DNA from: Papio anubis
Taxonomy: Eukaryota > Chordata > Mammalia > Primates > Cercopithecidae
Length of the DNA: 64,000 nucleotides
Reading direction: 5' to 3'
Assembly: GCF_008728515.1 (NCBI RefSeq)
Contig: NC_044976.1
Coordinates: forward strand, 216,629,467 to 216,693,466
The translations under genes and the position numbers were made by a program. Shown in pieces: positions 44,198 to 55,388 of the stretch (within the stretch, counting starts at the first letter, position 1; the number at the start of each line of letters is the position of its first letter). The notes below the pieces were generated by a model, which was not told where the DNA came from, ran no database searches, and worked only from the letters and a program-made list of their open reading frames with translations.

Positions 44198-46148
44198 TAA
44201 TGCTATACCGCTCTCTGCTCCCAAGTTCATCCCTGTTTGGGCCTGTGGTAGCTTACACCATCCTCCTATATGTAATTAATAACTGATGTTTAGCTTATCT
44301 GTTTAGTAATAGATGTCATGTGTTTAACGGTGCCAGTAAACGTAGGGTGCGCATTCCTTCCTCACCAGTGGGGTGCATGAGACGCTATTGAAACAATTGG
44401 CAGCACAAATGGAATGGACCAGCCCTCATGCAGGACACCTGCTCAGCTTGACCTACCTGCTGTCGACTGACGGTCCCATAACACATCAGCAGTCACCTGG
44501 CTCAGAACTGTGAGCTGACGATGGGCCTTCCCTTTGGTCTGCACAGTGTTTTGTGGTCTTCAGGTGTTTTCATCTTCTCCCACACTAAAATGCTGTCATC
44601 TCCTAGACATGAATGTTCAGTTGCACCCCAGCATGACATTTGGCCTGTGCTTAGCAGGCAGTTTTGAGGCCCTGGCTTATTAATGCACAAAAGCACAGCA
44701 CATAAGCCGACACTTAAGTCCTGATTAGCAAGAATCAGGCTGTATCTCTGTAGTCACTGCATCTACTGTGGTCACCATCACCGTATGCGTAGGGTAGCCA
44801 TGTGAACATTGTTAATTTTGTACACTCCCGAGACAATAGTTATTATGTAAGCAGAAGTAGTGGCCTTGTTTGTTTCTTGTGCTGCTGCTCCCCTTGCTGC
44901 TGTCCCATACACCCTCCTGATGAGGTGTACATCTATGGTGCCTCATGGTTCAGGCACTGCTGAGTAAAGACAATGGGAAGAAATAGTTTGATCTTAGCCC
45001 CTGCCAAAGCATATGAAGAAGCATCTCAGCTGCTTTCACTGAAAACTTCCTGGCCCGTGTGTGGGTTTTTCTTATCACTGCTGCTTATCAGCATGTCAAA
45101 AGTCTCATCTTCGGACTGCAGGTCTTGCCGGCCTTAGACATAATGGCCTTACTGCATGTGGAGCCAACCCCAGGAAGCTGGAGTGGCACTCTGTGGAGGA
45201 TTAGGTGGTCTCCTCCAATGTGGGTTGATGGGCTCCTGAACTCTTTCCTTTAACCATGCAGAGAGTCCACACTGCCAGTGATCATGTGCCACAACTCTAT
45301 AGATGTAGAAACTCAAAATATTCTGAAACAGTTTCCATTGAAAGGAAATAGAAAAGCAGTCAAGTGCCACGCTCCGGTCAAGAGAACTAGTAGATGGCTC
45401 ACAAGAACACTCTGTCGCTACTGTCTGTGCCTCTGTCACAGCAAGTATCCTGATCCTTCAGTTTTAAGGGTGCGGGGCCATTTTCCTCCCTTTCTTACTG
45501 GTAGTTCTCGAGATAACTGTATGATATGCTGGGAAGGCAATATCCTGATAATCAGGTGCCATTGGTCAGAACAGCCCAGGCTCTGTTATAGTCCCTGCTC
45601 GAAACAGAATGGCCTTTAACGTTTGTGTCCAGCAAACCACATCCTGGGAGAAAACTCAATGTGGGCTGCTTTCTGGGGTCCCTCAGTTGTAGTGCAAGTG
45701 AAGCGTTTACAGTCAAAGCTCCATCCATCTGCTCTGGGTAGCCTTCCTGATCTTGTGGTAGCGGTTCATATTGAATCCTAGACTTCTGTTGTCTTTTGTT
45801 TGCTATTTGTAAGTAATAAATTCACTTCATGGGATTTATGTATGAATGTGTTTGGTCTCATTGTACTCAGAAAAGTTGGTAGCCATTGCACAGTGAACCC
45901 TCTTTCGAAATTGGTGAAAACACCTATGGCCCCCTTGTGCCACAGCAAAGAGGTTAATTCAGCCAGACAAAAACTTAATGTTCTTAAAACCCTGTAGCAC
46001 AATTATTACCATGTGGGAGGCCTTTAACAATGGTGATACTGATTTGAAGAACTCTGCAGGAAGAAATTTACACAAATGGGTTGGGTACATGGGCATCCCT
46101 CCTAACTTAAAGCAACCCTTACTCCCCTCTGCCTAAAAAGAGTGGAGA
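44198..46148. other. Unassigned unique DNA (~2 kb)
   Basis: No repeat or gene recognised on either strand. The base composition is moderate and no exon structure is visible. Confidence 0.45.
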
Positions 46149-46448
46149 GGCCGGGAGTGGTGGCTCAGGCCTGTAATCCCAGCACTTTGGGAGGCCGAGG
46201 TGGGCAGATCACCAGGTCAGGGGTTCAAGACCAGCCTGGCCAACATGGGGAAACCACATCTCTACTAAAAATACAAAAATTAGCCGGGTGTGGTGGCGGG
46301 CACCTGTAATCTCAGCTACTTGGGAGGCTGAGGCAGGAGACTCGTTTGAATGTGGGAGGCAGAGGTTGCAGTGAGTTGAGACCACGCCACTGCACTCCAG
46401 CCTGGGTGATAGGGCAAGACTCTGTCTCAGGACAAAAAAAAAAAAAAA
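46149..46448 (+). mobile_element. AluS-type element, plus strand (copy 1)
   Basis: GGCCGGGAGTGGTGGCTCAG to an A tail. From 46175 on it is repeated at 50959. Confidence 0.92.
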
Positions 46449-47162
46449 GTATAAGAACTGAAACACGTTTAAAATTTCACCTAATTGGAAATGCAAAGTT
46501 TACAAAAATAATATTTAAAATAAAAGGTTAAATGAATGCTCATTGAATTTTATGCCTCCACAAAGTAGGTTGTGAATTAACTTCCACATTTGTTGAAAGC
46601 CACCAAAGTTGGGAAGCCTCCGTGTCTGAAATTCACATGTGGCTCAAATAAGAATTATACCTGGGGATACCCCAAAGTTTAAATATGGTATCCCCTATGA
46701 TATTATGAGGAATTACTGTACATAAAGCAGATTGTCTTCCTTTAACTCTGAAAATCATATTATCTTGCCTAAATTCTCCATAACGCATTGCTCCGCAGTA
46801 TCCTATAGTGGACATAGCTTTCCTGACCAATGAGCTCTAAAATTATGTGTGTGCGAATCACCTATGTTCTTATCAAAATGGAAATCCCCGAATCCCACCA
46901 GTTAGAATAACATGACAGAATGTCAGATTTAGGGTATAAGTTCTCTGTAAGGTTATTAGGTAATGATTCCATTTTATTAATAGATATCAATATATATAGA
47001 TTACCTATTTCTCCTGTGTTTTAGTATTAATAGATTGTGTCTTTTAATTCATCCAGTTGGTCTAAGTTACCAAGTTTGTGGGTTATGGAGATTGTAATAT
47101 TCTTTATTGTTTTATCATCCGTGTGCTCTCTAATATAAAGGCCTCTTTTAATTCTTATATTA
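46449..47162. other. Unassigned DNA (copy 1)
   Basis: AT-rich, with no gene or named repeat seen. Confidence 0.5.
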
Positions 47163-47266
47163 TTAAGCTGGTGCAAAAGTAATTGTTGTTTTGGACCATG
47201 AATTTTAAATTTTTATAACTAGGCTGCAACACATCTTTATTAATCAAAATAGAACCCATTACAATG

Positions 47267-47562
47267 GGCTGGGTGCAGTGGCTCACGCGGATAATCCCAG
47301 CACTTTGGGAGGCTGAGGCGGGTGGATCAGGAGGTCAGGAGTTTGAGACCAGCCTGACCAACATGGTGAAATCCGTCTCTACTAAAAATACAAAAATTAG
47401 CCAGGCGTAGTGGCATGTGCCTACAATCCCAGCTACTTAAGAAGCTGAGATAGGAGAATCACTTGAACCCAGGAGGCAGAGGTTGCAGTGAGCCGAGATT
47501 GCACCTTTGCACTCTGGCCTGGGCGACAGAGTGAGACTCTGTCTAAAAAAAGAAAAAAAAAA
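47267..47562 (+). mobile_element. Alu inside the mariner element (copy 1)
   Basis: GGCTGGGTGCAGTGGCTCAC to an A tail, with the target duplication AGAACCCATTACAATG / AGAAACCATTACAATG around it. Confidence 0.93.
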
Positions 47563-47599
47563 AGAAACCATTACAATGAACACATTTTTGTCAATGAGA

Positions 47600-48540
47600 A
47601 ATAAAGTTTATTCCATGCTTTCAGGGGTCGATGAACTCTTGGAAAGCGTTTTCTACATCCTGCTGGTTGTGTAAATGTTTTCCCTGCAAAAAGTTGTCAA
47701 GATGCTTGAATGGTAGTTGGTTGGCGAGAGGTCAGATGAATATGGCAGCTGTGGCAAAACTTCATAGCCCAGTTTATTCAACTTTTGAAGCCTGGTTGTA
47801 TGACATGTGGTCAGGCGTTGTGGAGATCTGGGCCCTTCCTGTTGACCAGTGCCGGCTCCAGGTGCTGCAGTTTTCCGTGCATCTCTTCGATTAGCTTGGC
47901 ATACATCTCAGATGTAATGATTTCACCAGGATTCAAAAACTGTAGTGGATCAGAAGACTGGCAGCTGATTAGCAGTGACCATGACCTTTTTTTGGTGCAA
48001 GTTTGACTTTGGGAAGTGGTTTGGAGCTTCTTCTCAGTCCAACCACTGAGCTGGCTGTTGTATGAAATCCACTTTTCGTGGCATGTCACAATCTGATCAA
48101 GAAATGGCTCGTTGTTGTTTCATAGAATAAGAGAAGACGACACCTCAAAAGGATGATTTTTAAAATATTTGCTCAGCTCATGAGGCACCCACTTATCAAG
48201 CTTTTTCAACTTTCCTATTGGCTTCAAATGCCAGATGACCATAGAATGGTCAACATTCAGTTCTTCGCCAACTTCTCGTGTGGCTGTAAGAGGATCGAAT
48301 TCAGTGGTTGCTCTCAGTTGGTCGTTATCAACTTCCGGTGGCTGCCCACTACGCTCCTCATCTTCAAGGCTCTCGCCTCCTTTGCAAAACTTCTTGAACC
48401 TCGGCGCTGTACATTAATTAGCAGTTCCTGGGCCAAATGCGTTGATGTTGTGAGTTGTCTCCCCTGCTTTAGGACCCATTTTGAACTCGAATAAGAAAGT
48501 CGCTTGAATTTGCTTTTTGTCTGCCATCATTTCCATAGTC
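47600..48540 (-). pseudogene. Hsmar1 transposase pseudogene (copy 1)
   Basis: Mariner transposase, the family that gave rise to the SETMAR C-terminal domain. It binds the inverted repeats and cuts and pastes the element. On the minus strand the N-terminal helix-turn-helix region is readable (FGPGTANERTVQ, then ESLEDEERSGQPPEVDNDQL) and the catalytic region begins at IVTCHEKWISYNSQ, where the first catalytic aspartate (CDEKW in the family) has become His. LNPGEIITSEMYAKLIEEMH and LVNRKGP follow. Frameshifts and stops break the frame. It is dead. Confidence 0.88.
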
Positions 48541-48703
48541 TAAAATAAATAAGTAATAAGTCATTAGCAAAAAAAAAAAAAAAGACAAGAAATGCCCATT
48601 AAAATGATATATAACATAACCACATTTATTTCAGAGGGTATTCCAGTATCAAACAGCAAATTCCAAGAATGCAAAAACTGCCATTACTTTTGTACTCACC
48701 TTA

Positions 48704-49334
48704 TAGTAATTTGTGTGATTTCTTTTTTTCTCTGTTAGCCTGGCTGATAGTTACCAATTTTGTTGATCTTTATGAAGAAACAGCTATTGTTCTATTGAGT
48801 TCTTCTGTTGATTTTCTGTTTTCAGTGCCATTGACTTGTCATCTTGTTTTTATTTCTTTTGAGTGAATTTGGTTTATATTGTTCTTTTTTCTTTTTGTTA
48901 TTTTTTGAGATGGAGTCTCGTTCTGTCGCCCAGGCTGGAGTGCAGTGGCCGGATCTCAGCTCACTGCAAGCTCCGCCTCCTGGGTTTACACCATTCTCCT
49001 GCCTCAGCCTCTCAAGTAGCTGGGACTACAGGTGCCCACCACCACGCCCGGCTAATTTTTTTGTATTTTTAGTAGAGACGGGGTTTCACTGTGTTAGCCA
49101 GGATGGTCTCGATCTCCTGACCTCGTGATCCGCCTGCCTCGGCCTCCCAAAGTGCTGGGATTACAGGCATGAGCCACGGCGCCCGGCCATGTTCTTTTTT
49201 CTTTAGTGACCTAAAGTAGAAGATTACATCATTGGGTGTGTAATTTTGTTTGTAATGTATGCATTCAACATTGTGAATTTCTAAGCAATACTTCCACTGC
49301 ATTCCAGAAGTTTTGATATATTTTTATTTTCAGA
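48704..49334 (-). mobile_element. Old L1 fragment, minus strand (copy 1)
   Basis: ACCAATTTTGTTGATCTTTA and AGAAACAGCTATTGTTC are antisense L1 ORF2 text. It resumes after the Alu at 49189. Confidence 0.65.
48898..49188 (-). mobile_element. AluY-type element, minus strand (copy 1)
   Basis: A T head and antisense Alu with GTGGCCGGATCTCAGCTCAC. TGTTCTTTTTTCTTT occurs on both sides. Confidence 0.92.
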
Positions 49335-49619
49335 CTGGACACATGGTTCATGCTTATAATCCCACCACTTTGGGAGTCTTAGGCAGGATTGCTTGGTGCT
49401 TGGAGCCAAGTGTTAGAGCCTAACCTGGGCAAAATAGAGAGACCCTGTCTCTACAAAAATTTTTAAAAATTAGCCAGACATAGTGGTACACACTTACACT
49501 CCTAGCTACTCGTGAGGCTGAGGCAGGAGGATTGCTTGAGCCTAGGAGTTCAAGGCTGCAGTGAGATATGGTCATGCCATGCACTTCAGCCTGGGTGATA
49601 GAGCAAGACCCTATCTTTT
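49335..49619 (+). mobile_element. AluJ-type element, plus strand (copy 1)
   Basis: A diverged Alu (CTGGACACATGGTTCATGC to AGACCCTATCTTTTA). Confidence 0.82.
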
Positions 49620-49674
49620 AGATGTGTATGTGTGCATGTGTGCTTTGTGTATGTGTGTGTGTATATATGTATAT
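49620..49674. repeat. (TG)n-rich microsatellite (copy 1)
   Basis: Imperfect TGTGTATG runs directly after the Alu tail. Confidence 0.85.
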
Positions 49675-49874
49675 TTTTTCATTTTCAATATATTTCAAGT
49701 ACTATAAAAGTGGAAAGGAACAATTGTTCTGTAATATGACAGTATGAGTTTTAATTCACAGTTGTGATAGCAAAAGATTAGAAATAATTCAAGTGTCTAT
49801 TTAGAAAGGTTTGGATGAATGACCTCATACACACTTAAAAATGAGGGGCAGCATTTATTGATATGAAAAGATTT

Positions 49875-50174
49875 GCCGGGCGCGGTGGCTCAAGCCTGTA
49901 ATCCCAGCACTTTGGGAGGCCGAGACGGGCGGATCACGAGGTCAGGAGATCGAGACCATCCTGGCTAACACGGTGAAACCCCGTCTCTATTAAGAAATAC
50001 AAAAAACTAGCCGGGCGAGGTGGCGGGCGCCTGTAGTCCCAGCTATTCGGGAGGCTGAGGCCGGAGAATGGCGTGAACCCGGGAGGTGGAGCTTGCAGTG
50101 AGCTGAGATCTGGCCACTGCACTCTAGCCTGGGCGACAGAGCGAGACTCCGTCTCAAAAAAAAAAAAAAAAAAA
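49875..50174 (+). mobile_element. AluY, Old World monkey type (copy 1)
   Basis: GCCGGGCGCGGTGGCTCAAG start and GGGCGAGGTGGCGGGCGCC. The 10-bp duplication GAAAAGATTT lies at 49865-49874 and 50175-50184. Confidence 0.94.
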
Positions 50175-50184
50175 GAAAAGATTT

Positions 50185-50594
50185 GCAGGATTTGTCAATT
50201 GAAAATAATCAAAGTATATTGCAATGTTTACACCATTCTACCTTTCTACAGCTGTTATGGTCATCTGCAGAGGCAGGTGGCCCCCAGCCACAAGTTTGAG
50301 CCAGATGTTGAGATTAATGATGCTAATTATACATCAAGATAATAGAAAGTGTTTATTACTTCCATAATTGGTCTTTGGGGAGAGCAGGGCAGGACTCTCA
50401 AACAGGCGAAAAGTGGCCTGAGAGAGTAAGAAAAGAAGCTTAGGTTTTTGTTCTGGTTAGTTTGGGGCCAGGGTGAGAGTTTGTATATGCATGTACCGAA
50501 GAAGAGCCTTGTGTAGTAGTTTGCTTTTTCCACTGGCACCAAAAGAGGAAGCACCCAGTCTTGCTTATCACCTTGTGTAGAAGTAGGGCATAGT
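50185..50594. other. Unassigned DNA (copy 1)
   Basis: No gene or named repeat seen. Confidence 0.5.
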
Positions 50595-50728
50595 GGCCAG
50601 ACACGGTGGCTCCTGCCTGTAATCCCAGCACTTTGGGGGGCCAACGCGGGCAGATCACGAGGTCAGGAGTTCGAGACCAGCCTGGCCAACATAGTGAAAC
50701 TTCATCTCTACTAAAAATACAAAAATTA
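50595..50728 (+). mobile_element. Alu left part, interrupted by a younger AluY (copy 1)
   Basis: GGCCAGACACGGTGGCTCCT to TACAAAAATTA. The remainder is visible only in copy 2 (55831-56022). Confidence 0.88.
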
Positions 50729-50858
50729 GGCCGGGTGCGGTGGCTCACGCCTGTAATCCCAGCACTTTGGGAGGCCGAGACGGGCGGATCACGAGGTCAG
50801 GAGATCGAGACCATCCTGGCTAACACGGTGAAACCCCGTCTTTACTAAAAAATACAAA
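50729..50858 (+). mobile_element. AluY left part, cut by the assembly gap
   Basis: GGCCGGGTGCGGTGGCTCAC to TACTAAAAAATACAAA, then N. The counterpart in copy 2 is complete but noisy (55523-55822). Confidence 0.9.
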
Positions 50859-50958
50859 NNNNNNNNNNNNNNNNNNNNNNNNNNNNNNNNNNNNNNNNNN
50901 NNNNNNNNNNNNNNNNNNNNNNNNNNNNNNNNNNNNNNNNNNNNNNNNNNNNNNNNNN
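50859..50958. other. Assembly gap of exactly 100 N
   Basis: 100 N characters, the conventional size for a gap of unknown length. Both flanks lie inside Alu elements. Confidence 1.
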
Positions 50959-51235
50959 AATCCCAGCACTTTGGGAGGCCGAGGTGGGCAGATCACCAGG
51001 TCAGGGGTTCAAGACCAGCCTGGCCAACATGGGGAAACCACATCTCTACTAAAAATACAAAAATTAGCCGGGTGTGGTGGCGGGCACCTGTAATCTCAGC
51101 TACTTGGGAGGCTGAGGCAGGAGACTCGTTTGAATGTGGGAGGCAGAGGTTGCAGTGAGTTGAGACCACGCCACTGCACTCCAGCCTGGGTGATAGGGCA
51201 AGACTCTGTCTCAGGACAAAAAAAAAAAAAAAAAG
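50959..51235 (+). mobile_element. AluS-type element (copy 2, start missing)
   Basis: Begins AATCCCAGCACTTTGGGAGG directly after the gap. Otherwise it matches 46175-46448. Confidence 0.92.
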
Positions 51236-52056
51236 TATAAGAACTGAAACACGTTTAAAATTTCACCTAATTGGAAATGCAAAGTTTACAAAAATAATAT
51301 TTAAAATAAAAGGTTAAATGAATGCTCATTGAATTTTATGCCTCCACAAAGTAGGTTGTGAATTAACTTCCACATTTGTTGAAAGCCACCAAAGTTGGGA
51401 AGCCTCCGTGTCTGAAATTCACATGTGGCTCAAATAAGAATTATACCTGGGGATACCCCAAAGTTTAAATATGGTATCCCCTATGATATTATGAGGAATT
51501 ACTGTACATAAAGCAGATTGTCTTCCTTTAACTCTGAAAATCATATTATCTTGCCTAAATTCTCCATAACGCATTGCTCCGCAGTATCCTATAGTGGACA
51601 TAGCTTTCCTGACCAATGAGCTCTAAAATTATGTGTGTGCGAATCACCTATGTTCTTATCAAAATGGAAATCCCCGAATCCCACCAGTTAGAATAACATG
51701 AGAGAATGTCAGATTTTTGGAATATATAAGTTCTCTGTAAGATTATTAAGTAGTGATTCCATTTTATTAATAGATATAAATATATTTAGATTACCTATTT
51801 CTCCTGTGTTTTAGTATTATTAGATTGTGTCTTTTACTTCATCCAGTTGGTCTAAGTTACCAAGTTTGTGGGTTATGGAGATTGTAATATTCTTTATTGT
51901 TTTATCATCCGTGTGCTCTCTAATATAAAGGCCTCTTTTAATTCTTATATTATTAAGCTGGTGCAAAAGTAATTGTTGTTTTGGACCATGAATTTTAAAT
52001 TTTTATAACTAGGCTGCAACACATCTTTATTAATCAAAATAGAACCCATTACAATG

Positions 52057-52352
52057 GGCTGGGTGCAGTGGCTCACGCGGATAATCCCAGCACTTTGGGA
52101 GGCTGAGGCGGGTGGATCAGGAGGTCAGGAGTTTGAGACCAGCCTGACCAACATGGTGAAATCCGTCTCTACTAAAAATACAAAAATTAGCCAGGCGTAG
52201 TGGCATGTGCCTACAATCCCAGCTACTTAAGAAGCTGAGATAGGAGAATCACTTGAACCCAGGAGGCAGAGGTTGCAGTGAGCCGAGATCGCACCTTTGC
52301 ACTCTGGCCTGGGCGACAGAGTGAGACTCTGTCTAAAAAAAGAAAAAAAAAA
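52057..52352 (+). mobile_element. Alu inside the mariner element (copy 2)
   Basis: Matches 47267-47562, with GAGATCGCACC where copy 1 has GAGATTGCACC. Confidence 0.93.
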
Positions 52353-52389
52353 AGAAACCATTACAATGAACACATTTTTGTCAATGAGA

Positions 52390-53334
52390 AATAAAGTTTA
52401 TTCCATGCTTTCAGGGGTCGATGAACTCTTGGAAAGCGTTTTCTACATCCTGCTGGTTGTGTAAATGTTTTCCCTGCAAAAAGTTGTCAAGATGCTTGAA
52501 TGGTAGTTGGTTGGCGAGAGGTCAGATGAATATGGCAGATGAGGCAAAACTTCATAGCCCAGTTTACTCAACTTTTGAAGCCTGGTTGTATGACATGTGG
52601 TCAGGTGTTGTGGAGAACTGGGCCCTTCCTGTTGACCAGTGCCGGCTCCAGGTGCTGCAGTTTTCCATGCGTCTCATCGATTAGTTTGGCATACTTCTGA
52701 GATGTAATGATTTCACCAGGATTCAAAAACTGTAGTGGATCAGAAGACTGGCAGCTGACCACCACACAGTGACCATGACCTTTTTTTGGTGCAAGTTTGA
52801 CTTTGGGAAGTGGTTTGGAGCTTCTTCTCAGTCCAACCACTGAGCTGGCTGTTGTATGAAATCCACTTTTCATGGCATGTCACAATCTGATCAAGAAATG
52901 GCTCGTTGTTGTTTCATAGAATAAGAGAAGACGACACTTCAAAAGGATGATTTTTAAAATATTTGCTCAGCTCATGAGGCACCCACTTATCAAGCTTTTT
53001 CAACTTTCCTATTGGCTTCAAATGCCAGATGACCATAGAATGGTCAACATTCAGTTCTTCGCCAACTTCTCGTGTGGCTGTAAGAGGATCGAATTCAGTG
53101 GTTGCTCTCAGTTGGTCGTTATCAACTTCCGGTGGCTGCCCACTTCGCTCCTCATCTTCAAGGCTCTCGCCTCCTTTGCAAAACTTCTTGAACCTCGGCG
53201 CTGTACATTAATTAGCAGTTCCTGGGCCAAATGCGTTGATGTTGTGAGTTGTCTCCCCTGCTTTAGGACCCATTTTGAACTCGAATAAGAAAGTCGCTTG
53301 AATTTGCTTTTTGTCTGCCATCATTTCCATAGTC
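52390..53334 (-). pseudogene. Hsmar1 transposase pseudogene (copy 2)
   Basis: The same dead transposase as in copy 1. The minus frame at 52601-52873 carries LNPGEIITSQKYAKLIDETH and LVNRKGP. IDETH here versus IEEMH in copy 1 shows that the two copies differ at the protein level. Frameshifts are shared with copy 1, so the decay predates the split of the copies. Confidence 0.88.
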
Positions 53335-53691
53335 TAAAATAAATAAGTAATAAGTCATTAGCAAAAAAAAAAAAAAAGACAAGAAATGCCCATTAAAATG
53401 ATATATAACATAACCACATTTATTTCAGAGGGTATTCCAGTATCAAACAGCAAATTCCAAGAATGCAAAAACTGCCATTACTTTTGTACTCACCTTATAG
53501 TAATTTGTGTGATTTCTTTTTTTCTCTGTTAGCCTGGCTGATAGTTACCAATTTTGTTGATCTTTATGAAGAAACAGCTATTGTTCTATTGAGTTCTTCT
53601 GTTGATTTTCTGTTTTCAGTGCCATTGACTTGTCATCTTGTTTTTATTTCTTTTGAGTGAATTTGGTTTATATTGTTCTTTTTTCTTTTTG

Positions 53692-53982
53692 TTATTTTTT
53701 GAGATGGAGTCTCGTTCTGTCGCCCAGGCTGGAGTGCAGTGGCCGGATCTCAGCTCACTGCAAGCTCCGCCTCCTGGGTTTACACCATTCTCCTGCCTCA
53801 GCCTCTCAAGTAGCTGGGACTACAGGTGCCCACCACCACGCCCGGCTAATTTTTTTGTATTTTTAGTAGAGACGGGGTTTCACTGTGTTAGCCAGGATGG
53901 TCTCGATCTCCTGACCTCGTGATCCGCCTGCCTCGGCCTCCCAAAGTGCTGGGATTACAGGCATGAGCCACGGCGCCCGGCC
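53692..53982 (-). mobile_element. AluY-type element, minus strand (copy 2)
   Basis: Counterpart of 48898-49188. I see no differences. Confidence 0.92.
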
Positions 53983-54128
53983 ATGTTCTTTTTTCTTTAG
54001 TGACCTAAAGTAGAAGATTACATCATTGGGTGTGTAATTTTGTTTGTAATGTATGCATTCAACATTGTGAATTTCTAAGCAATACTTCCACTGCATTCCA
54101 GAAGTTTTGATATATTTTTATTTTCAGA

Positions 54129-54413
54129 CTGGACACATGGTTCATGCTTATAATCCCACCACTTTGGGAGTCTTAGGCAGGATTGCTTGGTGCTTGGAGC
54201 CAAGTGTTAGAGCCTAACCTGGGCAAAATAGAGAGACCCTGTCTCTACAAAAATTTTTAAAAATTAGCCAGACATAGTGGTACACACTTACACTCCTAGC
54301 TACTCGTGAGGCTGAGGCAGGAGGATTGCTTGAGCCTAGGAGTTCAAGGCTGCAGTGAGATATGGTCATGCCATGCACTTCAGCCTGGGTGATAGAGCAA
54401 GACCCTATCTTTT
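54129..54413 (+). mobile_element. AluJ-type element (copy 2)
   Basis: Counterpart of 49335-49619. Confidence 0.82.
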
Positions 54414-54668
54414 AGATGTGTATGTGTGCATGTGTGCTTTGTGTATGTGTGTGTGTATATATGTATATTTTTTCATTTTCAATATATTTCAAGTACTATA
54501 AAAGTGGAAAGGAACAATTGTTCTGTAATATGACAGTATGAGTTTTAATTCACAGTTGTGATAGCAAAAGATTAGAAATAATTCAAGTGTCTATTTAGAA
54601 AGGTTTGGATGAATGACCTCATACACACTTAAAAATGAGGGGCAGCATTTATTGATATGAAAAGATTT

Positions 54669-54970
54669 GCCGGGCGCGGTGGCTCAAGCCTGTAATCCCA
54701 GCACTTTGGGAGGCCGAGACGGGCGGATCACGAGGTCAGGAGATCGAGACCATCCTGGCTAACACGGTGAAACCCCGTCTCTATTAAGAAATACAAAAAA
54801 CTAGCCGGGCGAGGTGGCGGGCGCCTGTAGTCCCAGCTATTCGGGAGGCTGAGGCCGGAGAATGGCGTGAACCCGGGAGGTGGAGCTTGCAGTGAGCTGA
54901 GATCTGGCCACTGCACTCTAGCCTGGGCGACAGAGCGAGACTCCGTCTCAAAAAAAAAAAAAAAAAAAGA
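54669..54970 (+). mobile_element. AluY, Old World monkey type (copy 2)
   Basis: Counterpart of 49875-50174, with the same GAAAAGATTT target duplication. Confidence 0.94.
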
Positions 54971-55388
54971 AAAGATTTGCAGGATTTGTCAATTGAAAAT
55001 AATCAAAGTATATTGCAATGTTTACACCATTCTACCTTTCTACAGCTGTTATGGTCATCTGCAGAGGCAGGTGGCCCCCAGCCACAAGTTTGAGCCAGAT
55101 GTTGAGATTAATGATGCTAATTATACATCAAGATAATAGAAAGTGTTTATTACTTCCATAATTGGTCTTTGGGGAGAGCAGGGCAGGACTCTCAAACAGG
55201 CGAAAAGTGGCCTGAGAGAGTAAGAAAAGAAGCTTAGGTTTTTGTTCTGGTTAGTTTGGGGCCAGGGTGAGAGTTTGTATATGCATGTACCGAAGAAGAG
55301 CCTTGTGTTGTAGTTTGCTTTTTCCACTGGCACCAAAAGAGGAAGCACCCAGTCTTGCTTATCACCTTGTGTAGAAGTAGGGCATAGT

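Larger units (their letters stand above)
47163..48703 (-). mobile_element. Hsmar1-type mariner transposon (copy 1)
   Basis: Terminal inverted repeats (TTAAGCTGGTGCAAAAGTAA at the left, CCATTACTTTTGTACTCACC at the right) lie between TA dinucleotides. The transposase is on the minus strand. An Alu is inserted at 47267. Without the Alu the length is about 1.25 kb, as for full Hsmar1. Confidence 0.92.
46175..50858 (+). repeat. Duplicated segment, copy 1 (left of the gap)
   Basis: Matches 50959-55652 in the same orientation. The offset grows from 4784 to 4794 through small indels. Identity is near complete except for a cluster of differences at about 46920-48150. It ends at the first N. Confidence 0.95.
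51953..53497 (-). mobile_element. Hsmar1-type mariner transposon (copy 2)
   Basis: The same terminal repeats and TA borders as copy 1, and the same Alu insertion at 52057-52352. At several sites it keeps a text closer to the family than copy 1 does, for example CAGCTGACCACCACACAGTG versus the shortened CAGCTGATTAGCAGTG. Confidence 0.92.

Noticed and set aside
48153..48494. 113-residue plus-strand frame, present twice (also 52947-53288)
   Set aside because: It lies antisense to the Hsmar1 transposase. The minus strand shows clear transposase motifs.
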